64,000 nt of DNA from Aquiflexum lacus (GCF_015476655.1 NZ_JABFHF010000023.1:1-64000); one strand, 5' to 3'. Shown: positions 53,273 through 62,626, numbered from the stretch's first letter. Numbers and translations: made by a program. Notes: generated by a model from the sequence alone, not told the origin.

Positions 53273-53851
53273 ATGAATAGAAGAAAATTTTTGGTTAAAA
53301 GAGCTATTGATGGTTCCGCTTCTTTGGCATTCAACAAGGATGGACTTTCATTAACCTATATGGAGTTACAACCGGATGATATGCGTCAACTTGGGATTGA
53401 CTTGGATTTTCCTTTCAAACCGGTGAATCCAGCAAAAAGGATTCCATTGGGGTGGAATGCTTTTCCGATTGTGACAAAAGATGAAAATTCACCGACGGTA
53501 ATTTCCTTTTCAAAGTCAAGAAAGAAACCAAAAACCAGTTCAATTTTCCTCCGGCTCACTATAGCTTTGGATATAAGGGAACATGTAAGGATGAGGGCTT
53601 TTTTATTTAAATCGAAAACAGAACTGGGTATTTTTGATTTACAATATGCTCATCCCTTTCAACCTTTTGAGCTGGAAATTGCTGCGACTAATTACAAACT
53701 GATTCTCTTAGAAGGTATTGGATTGGACCTGATCCAAGGTGATAAAGAAGCTTGTTTTTATGGTTTGGATGCGCTGCGCCAAGACAATTTCGGCTTGCAG
53801 CCACATTTGTTCTTACCTGAAAAAACAAACAAGGAAGCTGCTTTTTTTTAA
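53273..53851 (+). CDS. Uncharacterised protein after uxuA
   Basis: A 192-residue frame begins MNRRKFLVK. The start looks like a twin-arginine signal, but no hydrophobic stretch follows, so I do not call it exported. No domain was recognised. Predicted strands in the second half (FELEIAATNYKLILLE) suggest a beta-sandwich fragment. It lies 12 bases after uxuA and 12 bases before the broken GH105-like gene and may be a fragment of the same decayed region. Coding confidence is moderate. Confidence 0.45.
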   Translation: MNRRKFLVKRAIDGSASLAFNKDGLSLTYMELQPDDMRQLGIDLDFPFKPVNPAKRIPLGWNAFPIVTKDENSPTVISFSKSRKKPKTSSIFLRLTIALDIREHVRMRAFLFKSKTELGIFDLQYAHPFQPFELEIAATNYKLILLEGIGLDLIQGDKEACFYGLDALRQDNFGLQPHLFLPEKTNKEAAFF

Positions 53852-53863
53852 AATCTTTATTCC

Positions 53864-54804
53864 ATGAACTATTTCAAACCATTTGGTTGGATGAGTGGTA
53901 GTGTACAAGATGGCCTGCTTGAGCTACACAATCAGGGAAAGTCAGCCGCCACAGCAACGCTTAAAACCCAATTGAATTCTTACTTGGACCCTAAAAAGGG
54001 AATTATTTTCGAAAGTCCTCAAACTTCTCCCATGGATGGGAAATTCAATAGTTTGGAGGATTTTTTATCTTTTTCGGCCATCATTAATTTTTATCCGGAC
54101 CACATTTCAATCTCGATTGCGCTGGAATACATCCAAAAACTAAAAAAACCTACTGAAAAAGATTTCACCGGTCATGTTACCACAGATGTTGTTACACTTT
54201 GGCCTATCCGCTTTCAGTAATAGCTTGCCAAAGGGAGGACCGAAAATTGGCGGAATTGGCTGTTAACCACCTAGTGCTTCGAAAGGAATTTCTTTCCGAG
54301 ACAAATGGCATATACCAAAGGTCTACTGCGAATAGACAAAAATCATATGGGAATTGGGGGCGGGGAGTGGCTTGGTATTTATTGGGAATTGTAAAGACCC
54401 TGCGGGAATTTGAAAATACCGATTTTGGGGATTTGAATGAATTGGAAGAAATCTGGAAAGACTTTCTGAAACAGGCTGGTTTTGTTTTAGGGCTTCAAAA
54501 TGAAAAAGGGTTGTTTTATTCCTATATCGATATTCCTGAAACGGGTGTGGACACCTCCGCCACTGCAGGTATCACAGCAGCATTTGCTTGGGGATTTTGC
54601 ATGGAGATTTTGATCGAAGAATTTGTCAAAGCAGCATCTTTGGCTTACCATGCCCTACAGGAATATATTTCCGAAGATGGATTTCTTAGATCGGTTTCCC
54701 AGATTAATAGGGGAGGAGAAGAACTCCAAAAAGGCGGATACAGGGTTATTTCCCAATTTGGGATGGGTTTAGTGGCACAACTTTACGCGGGGTTAAAAGA
54801 GTAA
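53864..54804 (+). pseudogene. Frameshifted GH105/GH88-like unsaturated uronyl hydrolase
   Basis: Two frames together span the gene: 53864-54220 (N-terminal, ends IRFQ) and 54199-54804 (C-terminal, starts MAYPLSVIAC). They shift by one base within 54199-54220. The C-terminal part has SYGNWGRGVAWYLLGIVKTL and VDTSATAGITAAFAWG, the W-G-R-G and D-x-S-A motifs of (alpha/alpha)6 GH88/GH105 hydrolases. Combined length is about 310 residues, slightly below the family. It is either a pseudogene or a sequencing error. Confidence 0.72.
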
Positions 54805-55314
54805 TTGTCGGTAAATATTGAATCTTTGCTATGTTGAAAAGGCTAATACGGTACGGTTTGTGTCCTCACGCCCTGACTTCGAAAAGCGGACCAAAGAAAA
54901 AGGGAAGAAAGAAGGACATGTCAACGAAGGCACCGTACCATGGGTCATCAACCCTCTTGAAAAAGTTGATCTTTATGTAACAGAGGATTACTCAAACCAG
55001 CACTGTGAACAATCATTAATTCCAATCTTATAAATGGTGTAATTACTAAAACAGGAAATGGCATTTTTTTTCTGTTATGTTTATGACCTTGGATTTTGTA
55101 AGGGAAAGATTTTTGGAATAGAAGCTAGACCCCTGCTAATTTTTTAAAATTGCACATTACCTTTGAGTGGTTAGTATTATGAAGAGCCCCCGTAAAAACG
55201 AGGAAGGCTTGGTGAAGGGTGTCTTCACGCACAGCCATTCCCGATTTGCGAGAATTCTGTGGGAACCTGGGAGCGAAATTCCCTTGCGTGACCTGATTGT
55301 AAGCCAGCAAAAAA
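54805..55314. other. Intergenic region with no supported gene
   Basis: About 510 bases. A 71-residue open frame at 54818 has no recognisable domain and starts at a weak codon context, so I did not call it. No RNA gene or strong hairpin was recognised. Confidence 0.4.
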
Positions 55315-56013
55315 ATGAAAAAAAGCTTAATTATATCCTTTTTAGCAATTTCATGGCTTTGGTCTTGTGGACAGAGTAGTAATTCAAAAACAGGAAAAGT
55401 AGCTATTGATCGAGAGATAAAAGCCTCCACAAACAATTACAACAAGCAACCATCACAAAACCATGATTTAGAAAGGTATATCTATACAGATACTACATAT
55501 GCGTCTCCCACCGGAAAAGGGATAACTATACAAAACAGTTTTCCAAAAGGTGGAAGTATTGCCCCTGACGGAATGCAATATGTTAATTCATCGGGAAAAA
55601 GTTACGCATTTGCTGTATTTTGGACTCGGATAATCAATGAAACTAATACTCCATTAGAACTTAATATTAATTTTCCTGCTGATTCATTTGCAATATTTAC
55701 GCCACCTGACTCCTACTTAAAACTGTTTCTACCAACAGATAAATTGACATATGATAAATTATCATCGTATAACTATGGTCTAACTGGAATAAAATCCTTT
55801 TTAGATACCAATTTTGACAAGGCTACCAAGTTGCAAATAACGATTAATTCCAATGAGGAGCATATTTTCTATGTAGCAACGCTCTCTTATCAGGCATCGG
55901 GTACTCCAAGAGCAGCACTTATCTTGAAAGATCAAGACCTTTATTACAGAATGAGCATTTCACCAAATGGATCTGGAACAATTCCCTGTGGAAAGATCGT
56001 GTTTAAAAAATGA
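55315..56013 (+). CDS. Uncharacterised lipoprotein
   Basis: The 232-residue protein starts with a clear lipobox (SWLWSCGQ, Cys18), so it is probably lipid-anchored. The mature part is beta-rich with Tyr/Thr-rich segments and no recognised motif; it may be a surface or periplasmic binding protein. The start ATG lies within a run of AAAAATGAAAAAAAG, a usual ribosome-binding context for this genome. Confidence 0.65.
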   Translation: MKKSLIISFLAISWLWSCGQSSNSKTGKVAIDREIKASTNNYNKQPSQNHDLERYIYTDTTYASPTGKGITIQNSFPKGGSIAPDGMQYVNSSGKSYAFAVFWTRIINETNTPLELNINFPADSFAIFTPPDSYLKLFLPTDKLTYDKLSSYNYGLTGIKSFLDTNFDKATKLQITINSNEEHIFYVATLSYQASGTPRAALILKDQDLYYRMSISPNGSGTIPCGKIVFKK

Positions 56014-56174
56014 AGCAGGTGATTAAAATGGTTTAATGTTCTCTTTAAAATTTTGTCTTATGTTTTGATGACAAATGACCTTGAAATAGAGTGAACGGTA
56101 CAAAAAAAGAAAAGCCAGCTCACAAACGAGTAGCCGACCTGATCTAATTGGCTCAGGTTGAAGGTAATCATTTA

Positions 56175-56435
56175 ATGAAACAGGATCTCTTTACCTTTTA
56201 CTACATCAATCAATTCACTAAAGAAATTTCCTTTCCAAAAAGGGTCTTTATAAATTACAGAAGTATCTATGAATATGTTCATTTCTCAAATGTGTGGCAA
56301 ATTATATTTACGTCTGGAAAAACCAGATTAATTCACCTAATAATAAGAAATAAACATGGTTTTTTTATTCATATAAATTTAGATCTTCAAGTGGGCTTTT
56401 TAATTGACCAAAATGTGAAATCACTTTTCAAATAA
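56175..56435 (+). CDS. Short protein, possible LytTR-domain remnant
   Basis: An 86-residue frame with ATG at 56175 contains FPKRVFINYRSIYEYVHFSN and WQIIFTSGKTRLI. The spacing resembles the first strands of a LytTR domain, but conserved residues are missing and the identification is weak. It may be a remnant or not coding at all. It is convergent with the gene at 56507. Confidence 0.3.
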   Translation: MKQDLFTFYYINQFTKEISFPKRVFINYRSIYEYVHFSNVWQIIFTSGKTRLIHLIIRNKHGFFIHINLDLQVGFLIDQNVKSLFK

Positions 56436-56506
56436 TCGAAATATAGTTTTCTATGAGAAAATACCTAATTGAATTTCCAAAACGAAAATCATAACTACAA
56501 AAAAAA

Positions 56507-57154
56507 TCACCATTTATTAAATTTGAATTTAGCCTTATATAAAAGGTCAACTTTTGAAGAATCTCTTTCCGTGTATTGAAAATCAGTTGGCAGTTCGTAG
56601 TTTTGCCGGAGTTCCTTGAACAACTGTGGGATCCCTCCTCCACCTGAAGTAAAGAAATTTACACCACCAGACCCATTGGGTATCACACGCTCCAAAAAAC
56701 TGGAATATGCCCCCTTTCCCGCACTGGGAATGTATCGGTAGACGGATTTTATAACAGCTGTGTTTTTTCTCATGTTATACTCCATTTGGGACAGCTGACC
56801 TGAAGTGTTCAAAATCATTCTTTTCAAATGAGCTTCTGATGGCAATGGTCTGACATCGATTGTTTCTAATTCTTCCTCTTTAGGTATCAGGTAAATAATT
56901 TCAGGCAGGTTTTTAAGATCAATAATTGATTTCATGGTTTCATAAGCGACATGACTTATCGTAACGATTTGCCCATCTTCAACCAAAAGTGAAAACATTC
57001 CTGTTTTATCGGTTACGGCCTGACCATTTTTAAAATACACATGGACGTTTTCCAAGGGCAGTCCAGTCGTTACGTCTACGATTTTAGCTTTCCAGACACC
57101 CTGATTGCGGTAATTGCTAAAAATAAAAATCAAAAAGAATAAATACTTGGACAT
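56507..57154 (-). CDS. Carboxypeptidase-regulatory-like domain protein, exported
   Basis: The 215-residue protein has a hydrophobic N-terminal segment (YLFFLIFIFSNY) and a carboxypeptidase-regulatory-like beta-sandwich (residues about 22-100): KAKIVDVTTGLPLENVHVYF followed by TDKTGMFSLLVEDGQIVTISHVAYE. Such domains also begin SusC proteins, but no TonB box or barrel follows. The C-terminal half is unrecognised. The gene is divergent from the Crp-like gene at 57380. Confidence 0.6.
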   Translation of the reverse strand: MSKYLFFLIFIFSNYRNQGVWKAKIVDVTTGLPLENVHVYFKNGQAVTDKTGMFSLLVEDGQIVTISHVAYETMKSIIDLKNLPEIIYLIPKEEELETIDVRPLPSEAHLKRMILNTSGQLSQMEYNMRKNTAVIKSVYRYIPSAGKGAYSSFLERVIPNGSGGVNFFTSGGGGIPQLFKELRQNYELPTDFQYTERDSSKVDLLYKAKFKFNKW

Positions 57155-57379
57155 AGATAAATAGAAGTTTCTATGAATTTGGAAACTTCCTTATCAAAAA
57201 TAAAGGAACTGATTGATGGCTTAGGGTTTATTAACTAAAGTGCTATTGGTTTGAGGTTTTTTAAGAGAAACTGTAATGAAATCCGAAAAAATACTTGAAG
57301 AAACCTGAAAATCTTCTATAGTTATTTTTTTGTTTAGATTGCGTTTAAAACACATTACATTGGTACCAAGCTAGAAAAT

Positions 57380-57973
57380 ATGGAGAAAGAGTTTCAATTC
57401 TATTCTGATTTATTTATGGAACAATTTCCATTATTGAGCCTGGAGGCAAAAAAATTCACACGTTCTATTTTAACCCTTAGAAAATATGATAAAAAAGAGT
57501 ACTTATTTAAAAGCGGCGGAATACAAAAAGAAGTCTGCTACGTTTGTCAAGGCCTTTTAAGAAAGTATTATATCAATGAAAAAGGGAATGAAATAATCAC
57601 AGGTTTCATCAGTGAGAAAGGATATGCCACCGACTATCCTTCCTTTTCAAGACAAAAACCCTCTAAGTATCATATAGAATGTCTCGAACCTTCTATAATT
57701 CTTTTCATGCCTTATGATAAACTACAAGAGGCTTATCGGACTTATAAAGACAGCGAAATGTACGGTAGGCTAACAGCGGAAATGGTTTTAACAAGAGAAA
57801 CAGATAGAGTCGAAAGTTTTTTATTTGAGAATGCAGAAGAGAGATATCTCAAATTTATATCTGCTAACAAAGACCTTATGAATAGGATAAGCTTATCCCA
57901 TTTGGCTTCCTATCTAGGAATTGAGCGACAATCACTGACCAGGATACGAAGTAAACTTGCCAAGAAACAATAA
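57380..57973 (+). CDS. Crp/Fnr-family transcriptional regulator
   Basis: The 197-residue protein has a cNMP-binding-like roll (KKEYLFKSGGIQKEVCYVCQG, residues about 37-58), a dimerisation helix with the usual ETDRVESFLFENAEERY region, and a terminal minimal HTH, LASYLGIERQSLTRIRSKLA. It is the fifth paralogue of the set in region 1 but lies 50 kb away. Downstream, after a dyad and a TTTG element, is the carbon-nitrogen hydrolase gene at 58047, its presumed target. The region upstream (57155-57379) has no clear operator. Confidence 0.86.
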   Translation: MEKEFQFYSDLFMEQFPLLSLEAKKFTRSILTLRKYDKKEYLFKSGGIQKEVCYVCQGLLRKYYINEKGNEIITGFISEKGYATDYPSFSRQKPSKYHIECLEPSIILFMPYDKLQEAYRTYKDSEMYGRLTAEMVLTRETDRVESFLFENAEERYLKFISANKDLMNRISLSHLASYLGIERQSLTRIRSKLAKKQ

Positions 57974-57976
57974 TGA

Positions 57977-58019
57977 AACATAGGTGTCAGGTTCAACAAA
58001 GAATTGCTGCCCATCTTTG
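57977..58019 (+). promoter_or_regulatory. Putative Crp-like operator and promoter upstream of the Lnt-like gene
   Basis: AACATAGGTGTC lies at 57977-57988 (arms ACA/TGT with a four-base spacer, unlike the two-base spacer of the other sites). Its centre is 33.5 bases upstream of TTTG at 58016-58019 (context CATCTTTG), exactly as at 4671, 6142 and 7462. Confidence 0.5.
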
Positions 58020-58046
58020 GGGTATTCGTATCAAATTACTTCAATA

Positions 58047-59537
58047 GTGAAAAACAATATCTTACAAAAAGTCCTTTTAGTCATCCTCTTGATTTTTTTC
58101 TCTGTAATTTCTAATGGGCAATACGCTGTCTTTTATGCTATTTGGATTTTTACAACAATGCTGCTTTTTGCGGTAAGAAAATTACCGAGGTGGCAGGGTT
58201 TCTTATTGGCGTTCTTGGTTACAGGTATAGTTTATTATATTGGCTTTGATGTAGTCCCTTTTTTACCCATTTCTATCTCAATTATTATTGCTATAATTTT
58301 TAGTTTACTCACCTCTTTACCCTACTTAATTGATTCATTTTTTTCAAAAAATCGAAAATCCTTTCAAAGCACCTTAATATTTCCATGTGCCTTTGTTTTA
58401 ATAGAATATGCTTACCATCAATTTAATCAATATGGCTCTTGGGGGCATTTTGCCTACACCCAACAAACACAACATATTTTACTTCAATCTATCTCTGTTT
58501 TTGGGATGGGTTATATTACCTTTTTAATTGCCTGGTTTGCCTCTGTTAGCAATTGGGTTTATGATCAAAGATATGAAGGGAGAAATGTAAAAAAGGGAGT
58601 TCTCATTTATGGCCTTGTTTTGGGTTTGACATTAATGTATGGTGCTTATCGTGTACAATTTCAAAATTCCAATTCTGAAACGATTCGGATAGCTTCTATT
58701 TCCGCATTGGATAGTCTTAAAGTTGGGATTGACCTTCAGGGAATAAATAATAAAGAAACTGAAAATGAAGCTATAATTGAAACTAAAAGAAATACATCGA
58801 AATTAAATCAATATTTATTTGACATAAGTATCAAAGAAGCAGAAGCTGGGGCAAAAATAGTTTTTTGGGCGGAAGGCAATGGTGTAATTTTAAAAGAAGA
58901 CGAAAGTGAATTATATGATCAAGCCAGGGAAATAGCTTATACCCAAAATATATATTTAGGTTTGGGCATAGCGGTAATAGACCCAGCAAATAGCAGATTT
59001 CTTGAAAATAAATTTGTTTTATTTGACCGAAATGGTAAAAAGGTTATGGATTATTGGAAGGGTATTTCAGTACCTGGTGCCGAAGCCCCGATTAGCAATA
59101 ATAAAACTACCGGAATCCAAAAAATAGAAACAGACTATGGTACCATTGCAGGAGCAATATGCTTTGATTTAGATTTTCCAAATTATTTAAAAGAGGCTAA
59201 AGGTTCAGACATACTGTTGGCACCAAGTAATGATTATAAAGAAATTGACCAATTACACACTAATATGGCTAAGTTTAGAGCCATAGAACAAGGTTTTAAT
59301 TTGATTAGACAAGCTAGCTTAGGCCATTCTATAGGGACAGATTATACAGGAAAGGTAATTAGTGAAATGAATCATTTTACGGATACCAGTAAAGTACTGA
59401 TTACGCAACTTCCGACAAAAGGAACGAAGACAATATATGCTGTCATTGGAGATAGTTTCATTGTATTTTGTATATTCTTGCTGGGTTTGGTTATTATAGT
59501 TCTTAAAAGGAAAAGAATAGGTAGGAAAGCTAGTTGA
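58047..59537 (+). CDS. Apolipoprotein N-acyltransferase-like carbon-nitrogen hydrolase membrane protein
   Basis: The GTG at 58047 gives 496 residues, after the proposed promoter; a GTG at 57984 would start within it. The N-terminal half has about six membrane helices and the C-terminal half is a CN-hydrolase domain. The catalytic triad is visible: Glu276 in WAEGN, Lys338 in DYWKG, Cys372 in GAICFD. Full Lnt proteins have this architecture, so a lipoprotein- or amide-modifying acyltransferase is likely, although whether it replaces or duplicates the essential Lnt cannot be told. It ends with a C-terminal membrane helix. Confidence 0.8.
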   Translation: MKNNILQKVLLVILLIFFSVISNGQYAVFYAIWIFTTMLLFAVRKLPRWQGFLLAFLVTGIVYYIGFDVVPFLPISISIIIAIIFSLLTSLPYLIDSFFSKNRKSFQSTLIFPCAFVLIEYAYHQFNQYGSWGHFAYTQQTQHILLQSISVFGMGYITFLIAWFASVSNWVYDQRYEGRNVKKGVLIYGLVLGLTLMYGAYRVQFQNSNSETIRIASISALDSLKVGIDLQGINNKETENEAIIETKRNTSKLNQYLFDISIKEAEAGAKIVFWAEGNGVILKEDESELYDQAREIAYTQNIYLGLGIAVIDPANSRFLENKFVLFDRNGKKVMDYWKGISVPGAEAPISNNKTTGIQKIETDYGTIAGAICFDLDFPNYLKEAKGSDILLAPSNDYKEIDQLHTNMAKFRAIEQGFNLIRQASLGHSIGTDYTGKVISEMNHFTDTSKVLITQLPTKGTKTIYAVIGDSFIVFCIFLLGLVIIVLKRKRIGRKAS

Positions 59538-59587
59538 AATTGAGTGGGAGCTTATTTTGGTTATTGGTGGAAATTAAATAAAACGAC

Positions 59588-60625
59588 ATGAGAAGAATTA
59601 CGACATTTTTAATACTTCTATTGATTGTTAGCAATGCTATTGCCCAAAATAAAAGGGAAATTATGGATTTTGAATTTGAAGGTGTATTGCTAAATGGAGT
59701 CTTGAATATTCCTGAGGACAATAGCCCAAAAGGCATCGTCTTGATTGTCCATGGTTCAGGCCAAACCAATGCTGTGGCCCAAGAATGGTACAAGGATGTA
59801 CGGGAGTCGATTCTTAAATCGGGATTTGCTACCTATATGTGGGATAAGATGGGTTGCGGCAATAGTGGCGGAACTTTTAATTACAATCAACCTGTCCAAA
59901 ACAGTGCCTTGGAAGTAATAGCTGCTATCCATGCCTTAAAGGAAAAGAAAATACCAGGATCAGATGCAATTGGACTTTGGGGGATTAGCAGAGCTGGCTG
60001 GATAAATCCAATCGTCATCAACAAATATAAAGACATCAAATTTTGGATTTCTGTAAGTGGTGTAGATGATAAAGAAAACTTCAAATACCTGCTAGCGCAG
60101 AACTTAAAAATCAATGGTCATCCACAAGACTCTGTTAAATTAATTGTAGATGAATGGATGAAGGGTACAAAAATATCACATTCCGGGGGAAGTTTTGAAG
60201 AATACCAGTCAGCCACAAAAAATCTCGCCAAGAATGCTTTTTGGTTAAGATTTACCAATGGGGGAATCACTCAAGAGGGGTACTACAATTACCAACCAAC
60301 TTTTATGAAAGAAGAGCTGGACGAAGAGTCCGGTTTACAGGTATACATTGAGGATTTTGACTCCCTCCTATCGGGTATAAACTGCCCTGTTTTGGCGGTG
60401 TTTGGAGAAAATGACATGAACGTAGATTGGATCAAAACCAAGCTCTTATATGAGAATACCTTAGGTCAAAATACCGATTTAACTATCAAATCATTTCCGA
60501 ATTGCAATCATAATCTAATCCAATGTGAAACGGGAGGTTTTTATGAGCTGCAGGATAACAATTTACCCAATAAAAGGTGTGGTGATTTTCTTGATGCAAT
60601 GGTAGAATGGTTAGATAAAATTTGA
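59588..60625 (+). CDS. Alpha/beta-hydrolase fold protein, exported
   Basis: The 345-residue protein has a signal peptide (FLILLLIVSNAIAQN) and an alpha/beta-hydrolase domain: GIVLIVHGSGQTNA oxyanion strand, GISRAGW nucleophile elbow (G-x-S-x-x-G variant), Asp in FGENDMNVDW, and His in NCNHNL. It resembles serine-aminopeptidase-like or dienelactone-type hydrolases. The substrate is unknown. The gene lies 50 bases after the Lnt-like gene on the same strand. Confidence 0.72.
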   Translation: MRRITTFLILLLIVSNAIAQNKREIMDFEFEGVLLNGVLNIPEDNSPKGIVLIVHGSGQTNAVAQEWYKDVRESILKSGFATYMWDKMGCGNSGGTFNYNQPVQNSALEVIAAIHALKEKKIPGSDAIGLWGISRAGWINPIVINKYKDIKFWISVSGVDDKENFKYLLAQNLKINGHPQDSVKLIVDEWMKGTKISHSGGSFEEYQSATKNLAKNAFWLRFTNGGITQEGYYNYQPTFMKEELDEESGLQVYIEDFDSLLSGINCPVLAVFGENDMNVDWIKTKLLYENTLGQNTDLTIKSFPNCNHNLIQCETGGFYELQDNNLPNKRCGDFLDAMVEWLDKI

Positions 60626-60740
60626 TTTTGTACTCAAAATGAGTAGGTGACCATGAGATACCAGTTCACTGATCAGAGCCTTTATTGGCCCCTGCCCTGC
60701 ATCCTGGCACTCCTTAATAAAACGGAAAACATACTAAAGC

Positions 60741-61493
60741 ATGGAGAATGATTTAAAACCCTTTTGGAATAAGATTTTCAGTTTTAACTGGAAATTAGGG
60801 CTTTTTTTAATTCTTCTAATTTGTATTCCTCGTTTTATTTTAGTCTTGCACGGCAATGAAATAGCCAATATGCAGTATGTAGGAATACTGATGCTTACTA
60901 TGGCATTTACACCGTTCGTTTTTTTAAGCAAGAATGGCAGAAGAAAAATCGGAATTAAAAAGCCTACAAATAATGGCTGGCTAATTATTGCATTAATTAT
61001 TGGTATAGTCTTTAGCGTTTTACTATACTTCTTGGGTGATGTACTTTACGGCAACTCTCACAAAAATTGGTATAGCTATATTGGAAGATCTTATAATATT
61101 CCGCAAGAAATTGACGAGCAAAGTAGGCTTATCATGTTCGCAATTTCATCTTTGATTGGAATGACATTTAGCCCGATTGGAGAGGAACTTTTTTTTAGAG
61201 GGATAGTGCATTCTAGTTTTGCAAATTCCATAGGAAATATCAAAGCATCTTTAATTGATAGTTCGGCTTTTGCACTTGTTCATATTTCACATTTTGGACT
61301 GGTTATCCATAAACAACAATGGGAATTCCTGTTCGTACCAACTCTGATATGGGTGCTGAGTATGTTTACAATAAGTATTTTATTTTATGTTTGCAGAAAA
61401 CGCTCCGGCTCAATTTTAGGAGCAATTATTTGTCATTCAGCTTTCAATTTAGGAATGACTTATTGTATCTTTTTTCTAATTGGTGGAAATTAA
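60741..61493 (+). CDS. CPBP-family intramembrane metalloprotease
   Basis: The 250-residue protein has about seven membrane helices. The CPBP motif EELFFR (Glu148, Glu149, Arg153) is followed by HISHFG and ICHSAFN, which supply the further conserved His residues. The family includes Rce1-like prenyl-protein proteases and bacteriocin-immunity proteins; the specific substrate cannot be told. It may be linked to a membrane-stress role of the neighbouring Lnt-like gene, but this is conjecture. Confidence 0.8.
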   Translation: MENDLKPFWNKIFSFNWKLGLFLILLICIPRFILVLHGNEIANMQYVGILMLTMAFTPFVFLSKNGRRKIGIKKPTNNGWLIIALIIGIVFSVLLYFLGDVLYGNSHKNWYSYIGRSYNIPQEIDEQSRLIMFAISSLIGMTFSPIGEELFFRGIVHSSFANSIGNIKASLIDSSAFALVHISHFGLVIHKQQWEFLFVPTLIWVLSMFTISILFYVCRKRSGSILGAIICHSAFNLGMTYCIFFLIGGN

Positions 61494-61651
61494 AACTGTC
61501 ATTAACTCTATGGCAATGCCATGAGGCAGTCCGGCTTGTAGGTCAGGCTGTTTCTCTTTATCTTGCTTCTTTGCTGCGATATAGTGAGAGTACTAAAATG
61601 TCCCAATTTTCATTTACTAAGCGTTGGATGCAAACAAAAACCCTATAAGGT

Positions 61652-62626
61652 ATGAAAGAAAAAAAACTAGTATTCATGGAACATGATGGTGCAATTGATG
61701 ATTTACTTTCTCAATTGTTGCTACTAACCATGAAAGAAGTAGAGGTAATTGGAATAAATGTTACACCAGCTGATTGCTTTATTGAGCCTGCAATTGAAAG
61801 CACTTTTAAGTTATTACAGCTTTTTGGGAATGAGAATATTCCTATAGGGCGCAGTGATAAAAATGGAATTAATGCTTTCCCAAATGAATGGAGAGCAAGA
61901 CCAGAAGTGATTAATGCGTTACCTTCTTTAATAAATTGTACTTATAACTTAGACCCTTATTCCCTTCCAGAAGCTGTTGATTTACTTATTGATCAATTGA
62001 CATTGGCCGACAGACCCGTAACAATTTTATTGACCGGGCCATGTTCAAACTTAGTGGAAGCCATTAGAAAAGCACCACACATAAGGGGTAAAATTGAGCA
62101 AGTAGTTTGGATGGGAGGTGCATTCAGAACACAAGGAAATGTACAGACTTACCAACATAATGGAACCGCTGAATGGAATGTATATTGGGACCCACAAAGT
62201 TCAAAAGAATTATTTGTGATGGAGCTTCCGTTGGTTTGTATTCCATTGGATGTTACTAATAATGTACCTGTAAATAAAGAATTTTTGTCAACGTTAGCAT
62301 TTCAATCGGATTACTTTTTATCTAATTTGGCTGGTCAATTATGGGCATTAACTATTGACACTATTCCTAGCTACCACTATGTATACTTTATGTGGGATGT
62401 GCTGGCAACAAGCTTTATATCCCTTCCTAATGAGTTTGCCTTAGAAGAAGTCAAAGCTGTTGTGAGTGATAGACCACCTAATGCGGGTCAAACGCAATTA
62501 ATCGAAAGAGGGCACCCTTTAAAAATAGCAGTTGATGTAAATAGGAAAGTATTTTACGAGTATGTTTTGAATCAGTTAAAAACAGAGATTAGTCTGCAGT
62601 CAACCGCAACTGCTTTAAAGGTATGA
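61652..62626 (+). CDS. Inosine-uridine-preferring nucleoside hydrolase family protein
   Basis: The 324-residue protein has the nucleoside-hydrolase fold. Its N-terminal metal-binding motif reads EHDGAIDD (residues 10-17) in place of the usual D-x-D-x-x-x-D-D. Other family segments are present: ILLTGPCSNLVEAI, VVWMGGAF and AEWNVYWDPQSSKELF. These enzymes hydrolyse nucleosides to base and ribose in a calcium-dependent reaction. Replacement of the first Asp by Glu may alter metal binding or specificity, though Glu may still coordinate calcium. Confidence 0.8.
   Translation: MKEKKLVFMEHDGAIDDLLSQLLLLTMKEVEVIGINVTPADCFIEPAIESTFKLLQLFGNENIPIGRSDKNGINAFPNEWRARPEVINALPSLINCTYNLDPYSLPEAVDLLIDQLTLADRPVTILLTGPCSNLVEAIRKAPHIRGKIEQVVWMGGAFRTQGNVQTYQHNGTAEWNVYWDPQSSKELFVMELPLVCIPLDVTNNVPVNKEFLSTLAFQSDYFLSNLAGQLWALTIDTIPSYHYVYFMWDVLATSFISLPNEFALEEVKAVVSDRPPNAGQTQLIERGHPLKIAVDVNRKVFYEYVLNQLKTEISLQSTATALKV

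Noticed and set aside
53273-53300. Twin-arginine signal peptide in the protein after uxuA
   Set aside because: RRKFL is present but no hydrophobic region follows, so a Tat signal is not supported.
54818-55033. 71-residue open frame after the GH105-like pseudogene
   Set aside because: No recognisable motif, no ribosome-binding context and no conserved neighbour relation, so coding is unsupported.
56070-56079. GACAAATGAC in the gap before the 56175 frame
   Set aside because: Only half of the dyad matches and no TTTG element lies at the expected distance.
59563-61494. 16-base repeat ATTGGTGGAAATTAAA at 59563 and 61479
   Set aside because: One copy is the coding end of the CPBP gene and a match of this length is expected by chance in AT-rich sequence of this size.
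61510-61530. ATGGCAATGCCAT quasi-palindrome between the CPBP and nucleoside hydrolase genes
   Set aside because: Short dyad without supporting context such as regulator, promoter or repeat.
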